Positions 24,450-34,446 of a stretch of 64,000 bases of DNA are shown here, piece by piece. The DNA is from Kordiimonas gwangyangensis DSM 19435 = JCM 12864 (GTDB lineage Bacteria > Pseudomonadota > Alphaproteobacteria > Sphingomonadales > Kordiimonadaceae), in contig NZ_AQXF01000001.1 in the NCBI RefSeq assembly GCF_000375545.1, positions 298,893 to 362,892 of the forward strand, in the 5' to 3' direction. The translations under genes were made by a program, and so were the position numbers. The notes beneath the pieces are model-generated. The model was not told the DNA's origin. It made no database searches and saw only the letters and a list, made by a program, of their open reading frames with translations. Position 1 is the stretch's first letter. Each line of letters starts with the position of its first letter.

Positions 24450-24700
24450 CAGAAGTACCCGCCGATTTCTATTTAAAAAACCGCAATCAATAGTAAGTAA
24501 TTGTTTAAGATTTATGTATTCATAACGTGTGTCATTAATAACACATGAAACTAACCTAGTAATTAATACTTTTAGTTTATGCTATTACTATGGTTTATTA
24601 CTTTAAGCCATAAACCAGCGACGAGCCGATGAACGAGACGCCTAACCCGTTTATGACGAACGCAACAATCGGTAATCTGATTCAACCTTGCGGGTAATTT
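24450..24700. promoter_or_regulatory. AT-rich regulatory region upstream of the TonB receptor
   Basis: This stretch is much richer in A+T than its surroundings, especially 24460-24620. It holds an 18-bp near-palindrome at 24528-24545 (TGTGTCATTAATAACACA, one mismatched pair) and an 8-bp inverted repeat at 24591-24617 (TGGTTTAT / ATAAACCA, 11-base loop). These are candidate operator or RNA-hairpin sites for control of the receptor gene. No Fur box is evident, and no protein gene is seen. Confidence 0.45.
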
Positions 24701-26500
24701 TCAGGCTGGCAGCACATCAAAAGGTGTGGTTATGCGAATGGCGGGCCCGGTAAAGGCCTCGGTGCCATGCCACATATAGCTCGGGAACAGTACCAGCATT
24801 CCGGCCTGTGGCTGGATTCGTCGCGCAACTGTTTCACGGTCAGGTCCAAGGCCTGCGCCGCTTTCCCCAAACTTGATGGCACCGGCATGCGGGGTACCAC
24901 CGGTCGTATCCGGCACGCCGACATAAAAGGCTGAGCTGATCCAGCCCTTGGGGTGCACATGATTCACGTGGAACCCGTCCCCGCGCAACAACACAGACCA
25001 TGAGCCGCTGAAGGTAAAACCATCAGATTTGCGCGACAAGAATGGGTGTGTCGGGTCATCCGGCAAGGCGGCTATATAGCGCTCCACCGCGCGGGAGAGT
25101 GATGCACGCAGCGCCGCGATTACTGGCTCTTTGCGGTTCAGTAGCGCACCGTTGGTCTGGGTGCCACCGCGAAGGCTCTGGTCAATCGGCTGTGCACTTT
25201 TGTCGTGGAGTGCGAGTAGCACATCCCGGAGCTCCTGGAGGAATGCCTCCCGGTTGCTGTACCCAACGGGCACGTCAATCAGGCAAGGCTGTACGAACGC
25301 ATCATAGTTATTGAGCCACGCCTCGCGCGCGTCACCCAGCAGCCGCCAGCAAAGGCCGCGATAAGCCCAGAGCTCCTGATCATACGGCAGCGCAGCTTCC
25401 GCCCGCGCCAGATCTTCGAGCGCTTCACCGTAACGCCCCAACCGTGTGAGGGCCTTGGCGCGGTCAAGGCTAATGGTGGCAGCACCATCACCCGCCAATT
25501 TTATTGCGGCTGCATAGTCCGCGAGGCCACCCTGCTCATCGCCCGCGACCATGCGCAACCGCGCGCGGCGGTGCACCAGTTCCGGGGTTGGTGCAAGCAT
25601 GCGCAGCCCCTCCTCCACCACGGCAAGGGCATCAGTATTGCGCCCCGCCATCTCAAGCGTGCGGGCAAAGGCGGCATAGAGCGGCGCGGACATGGGCGCG
25701 GCTTTCAAGGCCACCTGATAAGATTTGCCGTGAAGGTCGCGCTTGCCGTGCTGCCAGTAGAGCCGGTTCAGGGCTTCGTGGGCATCGGTATGGTCAGGCT
25801 TCAGCGCAATTGCCGTGCGGAACTCCTGGTCTGCACCCGCCATATCCCCCACATCATAAAGCGCTGTCGCAAACGCAAAGCGCAGGTCTGCCACTTTGGG
25901 CGCCAAACGAACGGCTTCCCTGTAGTGCGGGATCGCTTCACGGGCGCGGCCATCAGTACACAACAGATTGCCGAGGTTGTGTCGTGCACGGAAATGGTCG
26001 GGCTGTATCGCGACTGCATCACCGAAAGCCTTCTCAGCTTCAGCCAAACGGCCACATTCCTTGAGCGACAGACCACGTGAATTGAGCACACTGGCTGTCA
26101 CGGGCGTCACCCCTTGCAGTTCCTCCAGCGCTTCCGCATGCCGACCCAGCCGCTGCAGCACCAGCGCGCGGTTTGACCGCGCCTGTTTGAGCGTGGGATC
26201 AGCCTTGAGCGCCGCATCAAAACTCGCTAGCGCTTCTTTGTTCCGGCCAAGGGTTGAAAGCAGACTACCCAGACTGTTGTGCGCACCGGCGTCCGTGGGC
26301 GCAGCATCGGTCGCGTGGCGGAAGAATTGCTCCGCCTCGCCGTGCTTCCCCTCAAGCTGCCGCACCGCGCCCATAAAGTGCAGGGCTTGGGCCTGCTGGG
26401 GTGCGTGCAAAAGCACTTGCTGAAAGCTGGCCTCCGCCCGCTTCAGATCCCGGCGCCGCAGTGCGGCCAGGCCATTGGCAATTTGTGCATTCACGTCCAC
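24701..26500 (-). CDS. TPR protein with C-terminal 2OG-Fe(II) oxygenase-like domain
   Basis: A 599-residue two-part protein. Residues about 1-400 are a series of tetratricopeptide repeats (for example AHNSLGSLLSTLGRNKEALASF, RARHNLGNLLCTDGRAREAIP). Residues about 480-599 match the putative 2OG-Fe(II) oxygenase family near PF13759: iron ligands are probably the histidines of FHVNHVHPKGWISSAFYVGVP and LFPSYMWHGTEAF, with the 2-oxoglutarate arginine in RITTPFDVLP. It starts with GTG at 26500 behind AAGGGGA. It lies upstream of the TonB receptor on the same strand with a 293-base gap. Substrate unknown; modification of a protein or of imported material is a guess. Confidence 0.8.
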   Translation of the reverse strand: MDVNAQIANGLAALRRRDLKRAEASFQQVLLHAPQQAQALHFMGAVRQLEGKHGEAEQFFRHATDAAPTDAGAHNSLGSLLSTLGRNKEALASFDAALKADPTLKQARSNRALVLQRLGRHAEALEELQGVTPVTASVLNSRGLSLKECGRLAEAEKAFGDAVAIQPDHFRARHNLGNLLCTDGRAREAIPHYREAVRLAPKVADLRFAFATALYDVGDMAGADQEFRTAIALKPDHTDAHEALNRLYWQHGKRDLHGKSYQVALKAAPMSAPLYAAFARTLEMAGRNTDALAVVEEGLRMLAPTPELVHRRARLRMVAGDEQGGLADYAAAIKLAGDGAATISLDRAKALTRLGRYGEALEDLARAEAALPYDQELWAYRGLCWRLLGDAREAWLNNYDAFVQPCLIDVPVGYSNREAFLQELRDVLLALHDKSAQPIDQSLRGGTQTNGALLNRKEPVIAALRASLSRAVERYIAALPDDPTHPFLSRKSDGFTFSGSWSVLLRGDGFHVNHVHPKGWISSAFYVGVPDTTGGTPHAGAIKFGESGAGLGPDRETVARRIQPQAGMLVLFPSYMWHGTEAFTGPAIRITTPFDVLPA

Positions 26501-26662
26501 TCATCATCCCCTTGCCTGTATCCTAGCGTTCGCAGACAACCGCGGGTAGCCTATCATCGGTTTAGGCGGCATAAGGGTGTGCACAAATGCCCCATTGGCT
26601 TTTCGCTATAAAACTGTAAGCTATTCAGGCGCTTAACCACGCAGGCAAATCAGGGAAGGCTT

Positions 26663-29053
26663 ATGCGCGAAAAGGAACTCAGGCTGGCGCTTGTCTGTTA
26701 TGGCGGTGCATCGCTCGCCATCTACATGAACGGCATCTCCGCCGAGATCCTGAAGCTTGTGCGCGCCTCCCGCGCTTACCATAGCATCGTCGATCGTGCC
26801 GCGCGCAGCGAAGCTACCTTCGCATCCGCCGCCCCCGAGCGCCCCTATATCACCGATACCGAGAAGCTTTATTTCGAGCTGCTGCAGGCCGTTGGTCACA
26901 AGCTGGACCTGCGTGTGATTGTAGATGTGATCTCGGGCGCGAGCGCTGGCGGTATCAACGGTATCTTTCTTGCCCGCGCGCTGGCGCATGATCTGGATTT
27001 CGATCCCTTGCGCACCATGTGGCTCAACTTAGGCGACGTCGAGGAACTGATGGAAGACGACACCATCGCTGACCGCTGGAGCAAGTTTTACCTTTACCCC
27101 TTCCTGTGGATGTTTGGCCGCCGCGCCTTTGGCGCCGCCAATCCCAATGAGGAAACCCAGCGCAAGCTGTTCCGCTTTGTGCGGTCGCGCTGGTTCCAGC
27201 CGCCCTTCTCCGGCACCCGCATGCTGACATGGATGCTGAATGCCGTAGAGAATATGGGGCGCGTATCCGGTGACGAGACCCTGATGCCGCCCGGCCACAA
27301 GCTGGACCTGTTCGTAAGCCTGACCAACTTTTTCGGCCAGCCACGCCGTGTTAAACTGCATGACCCACGGGAGGTGCTGGAGCACCAGCACGGTGTCACC
27401 CTCAACTTCAGCTACCGGCAGGCGCCGGGTGGCCTGACCATGAGTGAGTTTTCTGACGACAACCTCGCCGGCCTTGGCTTTGCCGCCCGCGCGACATCCA
27501 GCTTCCCGGGCGCGTTCCCGCCGCTGCGTCTGCATGACCTTGAAGACAGACTGAAGGCCCGGCGGCAGAACTGGGCGAAGCGGGACCTGTTCCTCGCCAA
27601 AAACTTCCCCGCCCTTGTGGCCGATGAAGACACACTCAGGGAGATGTGTTTCATTGACGGCGGTGTCACCAACAACAAACCTTTCGCGTCCGCGATCAAA
27701 GCAGTTTACGAACGCCCGGCCCACCGCGAGGTTGACCGCCGCATCATTTATGTGGACCCAACCCCCGACGACCCGGATTTTGTGCGCGAAAAAAGCAGGC
27801 ATGCGGAGATCCCCGGCTTCTTCCGCACCATCTTGTCGTCGCTTGCCGAAATCCCGCGCACGGAACCGATTTACGAGGACCTCCGCGCCATCGACTTGCA
27901 GAACAAAAAAGCGCGCCGGTTCGAGGCCACCGTGCAATCCGCCGAGGCTGAGGTGAACCGCATCGTCGATAGTGCCCTGACGCTTGAGCCCGATCGCGAC
28001 GTTGAGGTGGCCATGCTGGCCTCGTGGCGTGAACGTGCGCACGAACTGGCGCACAAACACACCGGCTTTGCCTACGCATCCTACATGCAGGCCAAAACCG
28101 TGCGGCTCATTGAACGCCTCGCGCAGTTGATGGTAGACGGCGCAGCGCGCTGCGGCACGTCCCTCAGCGAAAGCGACACCTTTGATGCCCTCCGCCACTG
28201 GGCTGAGGTCAAGGGCATGCTGTGCCCCGAAGGCGGCGTGGTGGATATCGTGCCGGAACGCGGTTTCCAGCACCACGTGAAACGCCTGCGCGAACTGGAT
28301 GTCGACTACCGCATCAGACGCCTGCGCTTTGTTATCCTCAAGCTTAACCGCCTGATGCAACAACCCAACAGCGCCCCGCTTGTGGAGCCGGTCAAACGCA
28401 TCAAGAAACAGATTTACGAACGACTAGAGGCCTTCCGCGCATGCTGGATGATAGAAACCTATGACCCGGCGATCTTTACCTGCAAGGAAGAGGACACCCG
28501 CCTGTCGGACGCTGGGATCGAGACTTTCCTCAACGAAGCGGCGCGCACCATCAAGCTTGAGGATCTGGATTTCGCGCTTGATGAGACACTGGCGAGCATC
28601 CTCTCTGAACTACCGCATTCGGAACTGCGCTCCACCATATTCCGCGCCTATGTAGGTTATGCCTTCTATGACGTGCTGACCCTACCCATGAGCGCGAGCG
28701 CAGACCTGCTGGAGATGGATGAAATCCGCGTCGCGCGCATCAGCCCCATCGACTGCACCGCCATGCACATTGACCCGCTCGACAACGTGCTGATGGGCAC
28801 GCAGCTTTATAATTTCGGCGCCTTCTTCTCCCGCGCCGCGCGCGAGAATGACTATATCTGGGGCCGCCTGCATGCCGCCAAGCGCATGACAGACTTTGTG
28901 CTCGATGCCGCTGGACCAGACGCACTGCCAGACGACTTTGACCTTGAGGACTTCCGCCGCCGCCTTTACCGCGCGGTGCTTGAGACCGAAGCCAAACATG
29001 TCGAACGGCAGGGCGAGCTTGTTGAAAGCTTGCTCAAGCGCTTCGCTGACTAA
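26663..29053 (+). CDS. Patatin-like phospholipase, DUF3376 type
   Basis: A 796-residue patatin-superfamily acyl hydrolase. The oxyanion-type glycines are in CYGGASLAIYMNG (12-24), the nucleophile is S94 in SGASAGGINGIF, and the Asp of the catalytic dyad is D332 in FIDGGVTNNKPF. The long C-terminal half (about 400-796) is alpha-helical and typical of DUF3376-containing patatins. No signal peptide is seen, so it acts in the cytoplasm or at the inner membrane, probably on phospholipid or another acyl ester. AGGGAAGG precedes the ATG. It is followed by a permuted papain-like gene 95 bases downstream. Confidence 0.87.
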   Translation: MREKELRLALVCYGGASLAIYMNGISAEILKLVRASRAYHSIVDRAARSEATFASAAPERPYITDTEKLYFELLQAVGHKLDLRVIVDVISGASAGGINGIFLARALAHDLDFDPLRTMWLNLGDVEELMEDDTIADRWSKFYLYPFLWMFGRRAFGAANPNEETQRKLFRFVRSRWFQPPFSGTRMLTWMLNAVENMGRVSGDETLMPPGHKLDLFVSLTNFFGQPRRVKLHDPREVLEHQHGVTLNFSYRQAPGGLTMSEFSDDNLAGLGFAARATSSFPGAFPPLRLHDLEDRLKARRQNWAKRDLFLAKNFPALVADEDTLREMCFIDGGVTNNKPFASAIKAVYERPAHREVDRRIIYVDPTPDDPDFVREKSRHAEIPGFFRTILSSLAEIPRTEPIYEDLRAIDLQNKKARRFEATVQSAEAEVNRIVDSALTLEPDRDVEVAMLASWRERAHELAHKHTGFAYASYMQAKTVRLIERLAQLMVDGAARCGTSLSESDTFDALRHWAEVKGMLCPEGGVVDIVPERGFQHHVKRLRELDVDYRIRRLRFVILKLNRLMQQPNSAPLVEPVKRIKKQIYERLEAFRACWMIETYDPAIFTCKEEDTRLSDAGIETFLNEAARTIKLEDLDFALDETLASILSELPHSELRSTIFRAYVGYAFYDVLTLPMSASADLLEMDEIRVARISPIDCTAMHIDPLDNVLMGTQLYNFGAFFSRAARENDYIWGRLHAAKRMTDFVLDAAGPDALPDDFDLEDFRRRLYRAVLETEAKHVERQGELVESLLKRFAD

Positions 29054-29148
29054 TCTCACGCGATACGGGTATCTATACACATGCGCGTGTGCGCGCTAAA
29101 CTCCCGCGCGACCATACTTCAAGCATGCAGCAACGGGGGGCTAGACCA

Positions 29149-29823
29149 ATGGCAATGCATGAAATGTCCTATGAGGACGCACGACCGCTGATGAAACCGG
29201 GCGACGTGATCGCCTTTTCCGGCAAGGGCCATTTTTCCGAAATCATCAAGATGGTGACCTTCTCAGAGGTCAGCCATGTGGGCGTTGTGCTGCAAACACA
29301 AATCGCCAGCTTTGCGGACGGGCGCTATTTCAACCAGATTATCGAAGCCGCCACGGTACGGGGTTTCTCCGGCGTGAATATCTCCCGCTTCTCTGAACGC
29401 ATGCTCGAATACCAGGGTGCCATCTGGTGGCTGCCGATCAGGAAGGACCTGCGCACGGACGAAGAGGCGCACAAGACCTTCTATAATTTCCTCTTTGGCC
29501 ATGCCGAGGCGCGCACCGAATATGACCTGCCGCAAGCGCTCAAATCTGCAGCGGACAAGTTTGACGACCTGCCCTTCAACATGAACGGGCCGTTCTATAA
29601 CAAGGAAGACTTCGCGCGCTTCTTCTGCTCAGAGCTTGTGGCAGCTGGGCTTGAACGCGCGGGCATCGTGGGCACCGTCAACTGTTCAGAAGTGACACCG
29701 ATCGACCTTTGCCGCTGGGACATCTATGAGCAGGACTATTTCCTCCTCAAGCCCGATACCGACGGCTCGAGCCCGACCATCACGCGCCACAACACGCTGG
29801 ACCCGTCTGACTGGAACCTATAG
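29149..29823 (+). CDS. Permuted papain-like (YiiX/NlpC-type) protein
   Basis: A 224-residue protein of the circularly permuted NlpC/P60-like superfamily. It begins with the GDV-type motif (LMKPGDVIAFSGKGHFSEIIKM), then the catalytic histidine in SEVSHVGVVLQ; the cysteine nucleophile is in RFFCSELVAAGL. Members act as amidases, peptidases or, like LRAT/HRASLS, as phospholipid acyltransferases. No signal peptide is present, so cell-wall hydrolysis is unlikely. The ATG at 29149 is the first with a purine-rich (GGGGGG) site upstream; earlier in-frame starts exist. Its position behind the patatin gene suggests a lipid-linked role. Confidence 0.7.
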   Translation: MAMHEMSYEDARPLMKPGDVIAFSGKGHFSEIIKMVTFSEVSHVGVVLQTQIASFADGRYFNQIIEAATVRGFSGVNISRFSERMLEYQGAIWWLPIRKDLRTDEEAHKTFYNFLFGHAEARTEYDLPQALKSAADKFDDLPFNMNGPFYNKEDFARFFCSELVAAGLERAGIVGTVNCSEVTPIDLCRWDIYEQDYFLLKPDTDGSSPTITRHNTLDPSDWNL

Positions 29824-29829
29824 CCAGCG

Positions 29830-30483
29830 CTAGGCTTTGCAGCCTTCGAGCCAGACATCATCAGCGCCGTCTGGCTCGCAATCGTGTGCCAGCATGCGTT
29901 TGATGCGCGCCACACGCTCCAAATTATCTGCCTCATGGTTCACGGGGTTGAGTGCATCGGGCGCGATGAGCATGCCGACAAGGCCGAGGTATTCGTCCGT
30001 CGTCAGCATGCGCAGTTCCTTGCCGTACCAGCGGCGGGAAGCTTCGTGGAAGCCGATGATCGGCCCTGCCTCGTCATGCCCCAGATAGGCGACATTATAA
30101 AACGCCTTCAGGATATTATGCCGCGTGACCTTGGCGTGCATGCCAAAACGCGTCATCAGCATCAGCTCGATCTTGCGGAAACCGGGTGTGAAATGTTCAA
30201 AGTAGACGCGCTTGCCAAGCGCCTGGCTGATGGTGGTGTAGCCCGCACCGGGGCTTGAGAAATCAAGCCCCCTGTTGGTCCAGAAGGTGGGGTCTTCGAC
30301 CGCAAGCAGCATCTCGATCCGCGCGTCAGGGATGGTGTCCAGCTCCACCTCGGCTTCCGTGTTGATAGCGGCGATGCGCCACTCGGACACGTCCCGCGCA
30401 TGCCACACGCGAATGCCCCAATAAACCACAAGCGCAGCCACCACAAACAGGGTGGCCCTGCCAATCATTTTCAAAAATACCAT
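29830..30483 (-). CDS. Monofunctional transglycosylase-like protein (GT51, divergent)
   Basis: A 217-residue protein with one N-terminal membrane helix (MIGRATLFVVAALVVYWGIRVW) and a GT51-like domain. The first catalytic motif is present (AVEDPTFWTNRGLDF), and TTISQALGKRVYF fits the usual TISQQ. The second is altered: RKIELMLMTRF lacks the standard K-x-x-E-x-x-x-A-x-x-LE spacing, and KAFYNVAYLG replaces E-x-YLN. It may therefore be a weakly active or regulatory relative of MtgA. The start is uncertain: ATG at 30483 fits the membrane helix, and ATG at 30525 would add 14 residues. It is divergent from the DUF2891 lipoprotein. Confidence 0.65.
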   Translation of the reverse strand: MVFLKMIGRATLFVVAALVVYWGIRVWHARDVSEWRIAAINTEAEVELDTIPDARIEMLLAVEDPTFWTNRGLDFSSPGAGYTTISQALGKRVYFEHFTPGFRKIELMLMTRFGMHAKVTRHNILKAFYNVAYLGHDEAGPIIGFHEASRRWYGKELRMLTTDEYLGLVGMLIAPDALNPVNHEADNLERVARIKRMLAHDCEPDGADDVWLEGCKA

Positions 30484-30649
30484 GCCCCAAATCCCAATCG
30501 TATACGGCTGATAGTGAAGACCCATGGTTCGCGGCAAATATGGCAAGGCATGGGCACAAGGGTGGCGGCCTGTGGCACGCGCGGGCATTAAGCCTTGCAC
30601 TTGATCAGTTTTTTCCCTGAAATAGACAAAACACGGAAGGGGACTGAGG

Positions 30650-31813
30650 ATGAAAAAACACCTGTTTGCCGCACCACTGCTGCTGGCCGCCATGACCGCA
30701 CTTGCCGCTTGTGAGGAGAAGGCTGAGAAACCGGCGGAACCCGCGACAGAAGCACAGCAAACCGCATCGCCCGCAGCCCCGCTTCCTGCCGCACGCGAAG
30801 GTGTGGTCACCGACCGTTTCGCCAAGATGGCGCTTGAATGTGTGCACCGGGAATACCCGAACAAGATCAGCCATGTGCTGAACTCAGACAAAGATGCCAA
30901 AACCCCGCGTGAACTGACCCCCGCCTTCTTCGGTTGTTTTGACTGGCACTCAAGCGTGCATGGCCACTGGCTGCTGGTACGCTTGATGAAGCTGGACCCC
31001 ACGTCACCCATGGCAAAAGCAAGCGAGGCCGCGCTCGCCAAAAGCTTCACGGAAGAGAACCTGAAGCGCGAGGTCACCTATTATATGGGCGAAGGCCGCA
31101 AGGGCTTTGAGCGCCCCTACGGCATCGCGTGGTACCTGCAGCTTGTCGCCGAACTGCATGAAAGCCAGAACCCCAACCATCAGGCATGGCGCGAAACCCT
31201 GCGCCCGCTGGAGGGCGAGATCGTGAAGAAGATGAGCGCATGGTTGCCGAAGCTTGCCTACCCCGTGCGCCTCGGCACCCATAACCAGAGCGCTTTTGCC
31301 TTTGGCCAGATGATCGATTATGCCCGCACCGTGGGTGACAAGACGTTCGAAAAGCTGCTGACCGACCGCAGCCGCGTCTTCTTCGGCGGCGATGTGGGCT
31401 GCCCCATCGGCTATGAACCTTCGGGCGAGGATTTCCTCTCTCCCTGCCTGATGGAGGCGGACCTCATGCGCCGCGTGATGACGGAAGAAGGCTTCGCAGC
31501 CTGGCTCACCGGTTTCCTGCCCGGCATCCCTGAGGACGGCACGGCAAGCTGGCTCAAACCCGCTATCGTGAATGACCCGACGGACGGTAAACTGGTGCAC
31601 CTTGACGGTGTAAACCTCAGCCGCGCATGGGCGCTTGAAGGCATCGCAAGCGCGCTACCGGATAGTGACCCACGCATCGCCAGCCTTCTCGCCACCGCAG
31701 CCACCCACAAGGACAGCGGCATCAAAGCCGTGAGCGACGCGCACTATGCCGGCAGCCACTGGCTGGCCAGCTTCGCGACATATCTGACGACAAAGCGGGG
31801 TATCGCGGAGTAG
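30650..31813 (+). CDS. DUF2891 lipoprotein
   Basis: A 387-residue predicted lipoprotein: the signal peptide ends in the lipobox LAAC (C20), followed by a Pro/Ala/Glu-rich linker and a DUF2891 domain with the characteristic FFGCFDWHSSVHGHWLL (about 102-118), YGIAWYLQLVAELHE and GTHNQSAFAFG. The domain is expected to form an alpha/alpha toroid; the conserved His/Asp/Trp cluster suggests a carbohydrate- or ligand-acting enzyme, but the function is not known. GGAAGGGGACTGAGG precedes the ATG. It is divergent from the transglycosylase-like gene, so a cell-wall link is possible. Confidence 0.82.
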   Translation: MKKHLFAAPLLLAAMTALAACEEKAEKPAEPATEAQQTASPAAPLPAAREGVVTDRFAKMALECVHREYPNKISHVLNSDKDAKTPRELTPAFFGCFDWHSSVHGHWLLVRLMKLDPTSPMAKASEAALAKSFTEENLKREVTYYMGEGRKGFERPYGIAWYLQLVAELHESQNPNHQAWRETLRPLEGEIVKKMSAWLPKLAYPVRLGTHNQSAFAFGQMIDYARTVGDKTFEKLLTDRSRVFFGGDVGCPIGYEPSGEDFLSPCLMEADLMRRVMTEEGFAAWLTGFLPGIPEDGTASWLKPAIVNDPTDGKLVHLDGVNLSRAWALEGIASALPDSDPRIASLLATAATHKDSGIKAVSDAHYAGSHWLASFATYLTTKRGIAE

Positions 31814-31921
31814 GCGAACGCCCCACCCGCAGTTTTTGTTACGAGGTTAGAAAATTCATTTCGTTTGTGGCGAGCAATTGCAGATGCTACGCATCGCGAA
31901 TTGTCACACGAGCGATACACG

Positions 31922-32443
31922 ATGAAACATTTTCTAACACGCCATCAGGCCGCCACCCGAAAACGCGACGCTTTGGCCGCAGGCCTTGGTGGCCTGCTGG
32001 GTATTCTGGCTGTTGGCGGGCTGTCCGTACTGGCGGAAACCCCGCTACTGATGGCACCCTTTGGCGCGAGCTGTGTGCTATTGTTCTCGGTACCATCAAG
32101 CCCGCTGTCGCAGCCTATAAACGTCATCGGCGGTCATGTGGTCGCGACCATTATTTCGCTTATTCTTGTGCAGTTCCTGCCGGGGGAGTGGTGGGCGCTC
32201 GCCATCGGTGTGGGGCTTGCCATCACGGCCATGGGGCTGCTGCGCATCACGCACCCGCCAGCCGGCGCTGACCCGATCGTGATCATGCTGGCGGCACCCT
32301 CGTGCGATTTCCTGTTCACCCCCGTGCTCTTGGGGGCGGTCATATTGGTGGCCGTCGCCAAAGCAGTGCACCGCACGACCGGCACCGTCTACCCACTACC
32401 ACTTCCCACGACTGAGACCAAGCCGGAGCGGGAGGCAGCCTAG
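31922..32443 (+). CDS. HPP family integral membrane protein
   Basis: A 173-residue membrane protein of the HPP family with about four helices. The name-giving motif is in [16 protein letters not shown], and [25 protein letters not shown] is also conserved. Plant and cyanobacterial relatives take part in nitrite uptake; the bacterial substrate here is unknown. The ATG at 31922 is preferred to one 57 bases upstream because family homology begins about there. A small hairpin (31875-31903, GATGC / GCATC core) lies in the leader. Its 3' end overlaps the convergent mutL stop by four bases. Confidence 0.8.
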   Translation: MKHFLTRHQAATRKRDALAAGLGGLLGILAVGGLSVLAETPLLMAPFGASCVLLFSVPSSPLSQPINVIGGHVVATIISLILVQFLPGEWWALAIGVGLAITAMGLLRITHPPAGADPIVIMLAAPSCDFLFTPVLLGAVILVAVAKAVHRTTGTVYPLPLPTTETKPEREAA

Positions 32444-34368
32444 CGCCGCCCGAATAGTTTTTCGATATCTGAGAGTTTGAGTTCAACGTAGGTGGGGCGG
32501 CCGTGGTTACATTGGCCGGAATGGGGCGTTGCTTCCATCTCGCGCAGCAGCGCGTTCATCTCATCGACTGTCAGGCGGCGGCCTGCGCGCACACTACCGT
32601 GGCACGCCATGGTGCCGCATACTTCCTCAAGCCGTTCCTTCAGCGAAAGGGCTTCATCAAGCTCCGTCAGCTCATCGGCCAGGTCCCGTACAAGGCCGTG
32701 CACGTCCAGTTTACCCAGCATGGCCGGTACCTCGCGCACCATCACTGCACCTTCACCGAAAGGCTCAATGATCAGGCCGAGGCCCGCGAGTTCCTCGGCA
32801 CGCGCGATCAGCCGTTCGGCAGGGCCGTCTTCAAGCTCCACCACATCAGGCAGCAGCAGCGACTGCCGCACGACGCCTGTGGCGGCGATCTGTTTTTTCA
32901 TGCGTTCATAAACGAGCCGCTCGTGCGCAGCGTGCTGGTCCACGATCACGATGCCGTCTGCTGTCTGGCTGACGATATACGTCGCATGCACTTGGCCCCG
33001 CGCGGTGCCGAGCGGATACTCAGATGGCGCGGGTTGCACCTGTTCATACACCCGGCCTTCAGGCATCACCATGGCTGCATCATCCACCGCGCGGGCAGAC
33101 GGCATGGCCATGTCGCCGCGGCGCTCAAACGCCATTTGCGCGTCTTCCGAAACCCGTAGGCCTGAGCTTTCACGATAGCTCTCTGGCGGCGCATACATGT
33201 CGCGGATCACGTCCGAGAAACCTTGTGGCAGGCTCGCGCGTTCCTGCGGGCGGCCCCACGGCAGGCTGCTCATGCCCTCACTGCGGATAGCGCCAAGGGC
33301 GGCGCTTGCCACCGTTGTGGACGCGCGGTGGCCGGCGGCATTGAGGCCGTGACGAAGTGCGGAAACGATCAAGCCCCGCACAAGGCCCGCATCCTTGAAA
33401 CGCACCTCGGCTTTCGCGGGGTGCACGTTCACGTCAACAAATTCGGACGGCACATCAAGGAATAGCGCCAGCACCGGGTGCCGGTCCCGCGCCAGATAGT
33501 CCTGATAAGCGCCGCGCACGGCACCTGTCAGCAGCTTGTCCCGCACCGGGCGGCCGTTCACGAACAGATATTGCTGCATGGCATTGCCGCGCGAATAGGT
33601 GGGCAGGCCCGCAAAGCCGGTCAGCCTCAAACCTTCACGCTCGGCATCAATTTCAATCGCATTATCGCGGAACTCACGGCCGAGGATGGCACCCAAACGC
33701 TCAAGCCGCGCATCACCCGTCAGGCTCGCCACCGGCGGCGCGCGGAAAGTGGTGCGGTCACCGTCCGAGAGTGAGAAAGCAATGCCCGGGTGCGCCATGG
33801 CTAGGCGCTTCATCACGTCACCCGCTGCGCTATATTCCGTGCGCGCGGTTTTCATGAATTTGAGCCGCGCCGGCGTGGCATAGAAAAGGTCCCGCACTTC
33901 AATGCGGGTGCCTTCACCAAAAGCCGCAGGCTCTACCGCATGTTTCTTGCCAGCCTCGACCCGCACTGCCCAGCTCTCGTCCGAACCGCGCGCGCGGGAG
34001 GTGACCGTGAGCCGCGCCACTGCACCGATGGAGGCCAGCGCCTCGCCCCGGAAACCGAGGGAGGCGATGTTGACAAGGTCTTCGTCCGTCAGCTTCGATG
34101 TGGCGTGACGTTCAACGGCGAGCGACAGTTCGTCCGCGTCCATGCCGCGGCCGTCGTCGGTCACCTGAATGAGTGCACGGCCACCGTCGCGCATCACCAC
34201 ATCCACGCGGGCTGAACCAGCGTCGATGGAATTTTCCACCAGTTCCTTGACCGCACTTGCGGGCCGTTCAACCACTTCGCCCGCCGCGATCCGGTTGATC
34301 GTGCGTTCCGACAGTAGGCGAATGATGCCCGCAGTTTTGGGCAGGTCATGTCTGTTTTGGCTGGTCAT
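32440..34368 (-). CDS. mutL: DNA mismatch repair protein MutL
   Basis: A 642-residue MutL. The GHKL ATPase motifs are intact: [11 protein letters not shown] (42-52), DDGRGMD (71-77) and [12 protein letters not shown] (103-114). The C-terminal dimerisation domain holds the endonuclease metal motif DQHA-x2-E-x4-E (477-488), with ACHGS and QCNHGRPT near the end, so this is a nicking MutL of the type found where MutH is absent. Residues about 345-455 are a variable linker. It couples MutS recognition to strand incision. The gene stands alone, convergent with the HPP gene. Confidence 0.94.
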   Translation of the reverse strand: MTSQNRHDLPKTAGIIRLLSERTINRIAAGEVVERPASAVKELVENSIDAGSARVDVVMRDGGRALIQVTDDGRGMDADELSLAVERHATSKLTDEDLVNIASLGFRGEALASIGAVARLTVTSRARGSDESWAVRVEAGKKHAVEPAAFGEGTRIEVRDLFYATPARLKFMKTARTEYSAAGDVMKRLAMAHPGIAFSLSDGDRTTFRAPPVASLTGDARLERLGAILGREFRDNAIEIDAEREGLRLTGFAGLPTYSRGNAMQQYLFVNGRPVRDKLLTGAVRGAYQDYLARDRHPVLALFLDVPSEFVDVNVHPAKAEVRFKDAGLVRGLIVSALRHGLNAAGHRASTTVASAALGAIRSEGMSSLPWGRPQERASLPQGFSDVIRDMYAPPESYRESSGLRVSEDAQMAFERRGDMAMPSARAVDDAAMVMPEGRVYEQVQPAPSEYPLGTARGQVHATYIVSQTADGIVIVDQHAAHERLVYERMKKQIAATGVVRQSLLLPDVVELEDGPAERLIARAEELAGLGLIIEPFGEGAVMVREVPAMLGKLDVHGLVRDLADELTELDEALSLKERLEEVCGTMACHGSVRAGRRLTVDEMNALLREMEATPHSGQCNHGRPTYVELKLSDIEKLFGRR

Positions 34369-34446
34369 GGCCGGACCCTAGCAGGCTTGAAAGCTGCACG
34401 GAAGTGGCGCGTGGCGATGCGCCATAATTTGCTGTGGAAAAACAGT

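Noticed and set aside
29830-31077. Extended 415-residue version of the transglycosylase-like gene
   Set aside because: The extra N-terminal 180 residues run antisense to the DUF2891 gene, have no fold-like pattern, and the membrane helix and catalytic motif start only near 30483.
31875-31903. NsrR-type nitric-oxide operator before the HPP gene
   Set aside because: Only the short GATGC/GCATC core fits; spacing and flanks do not match the known motif.
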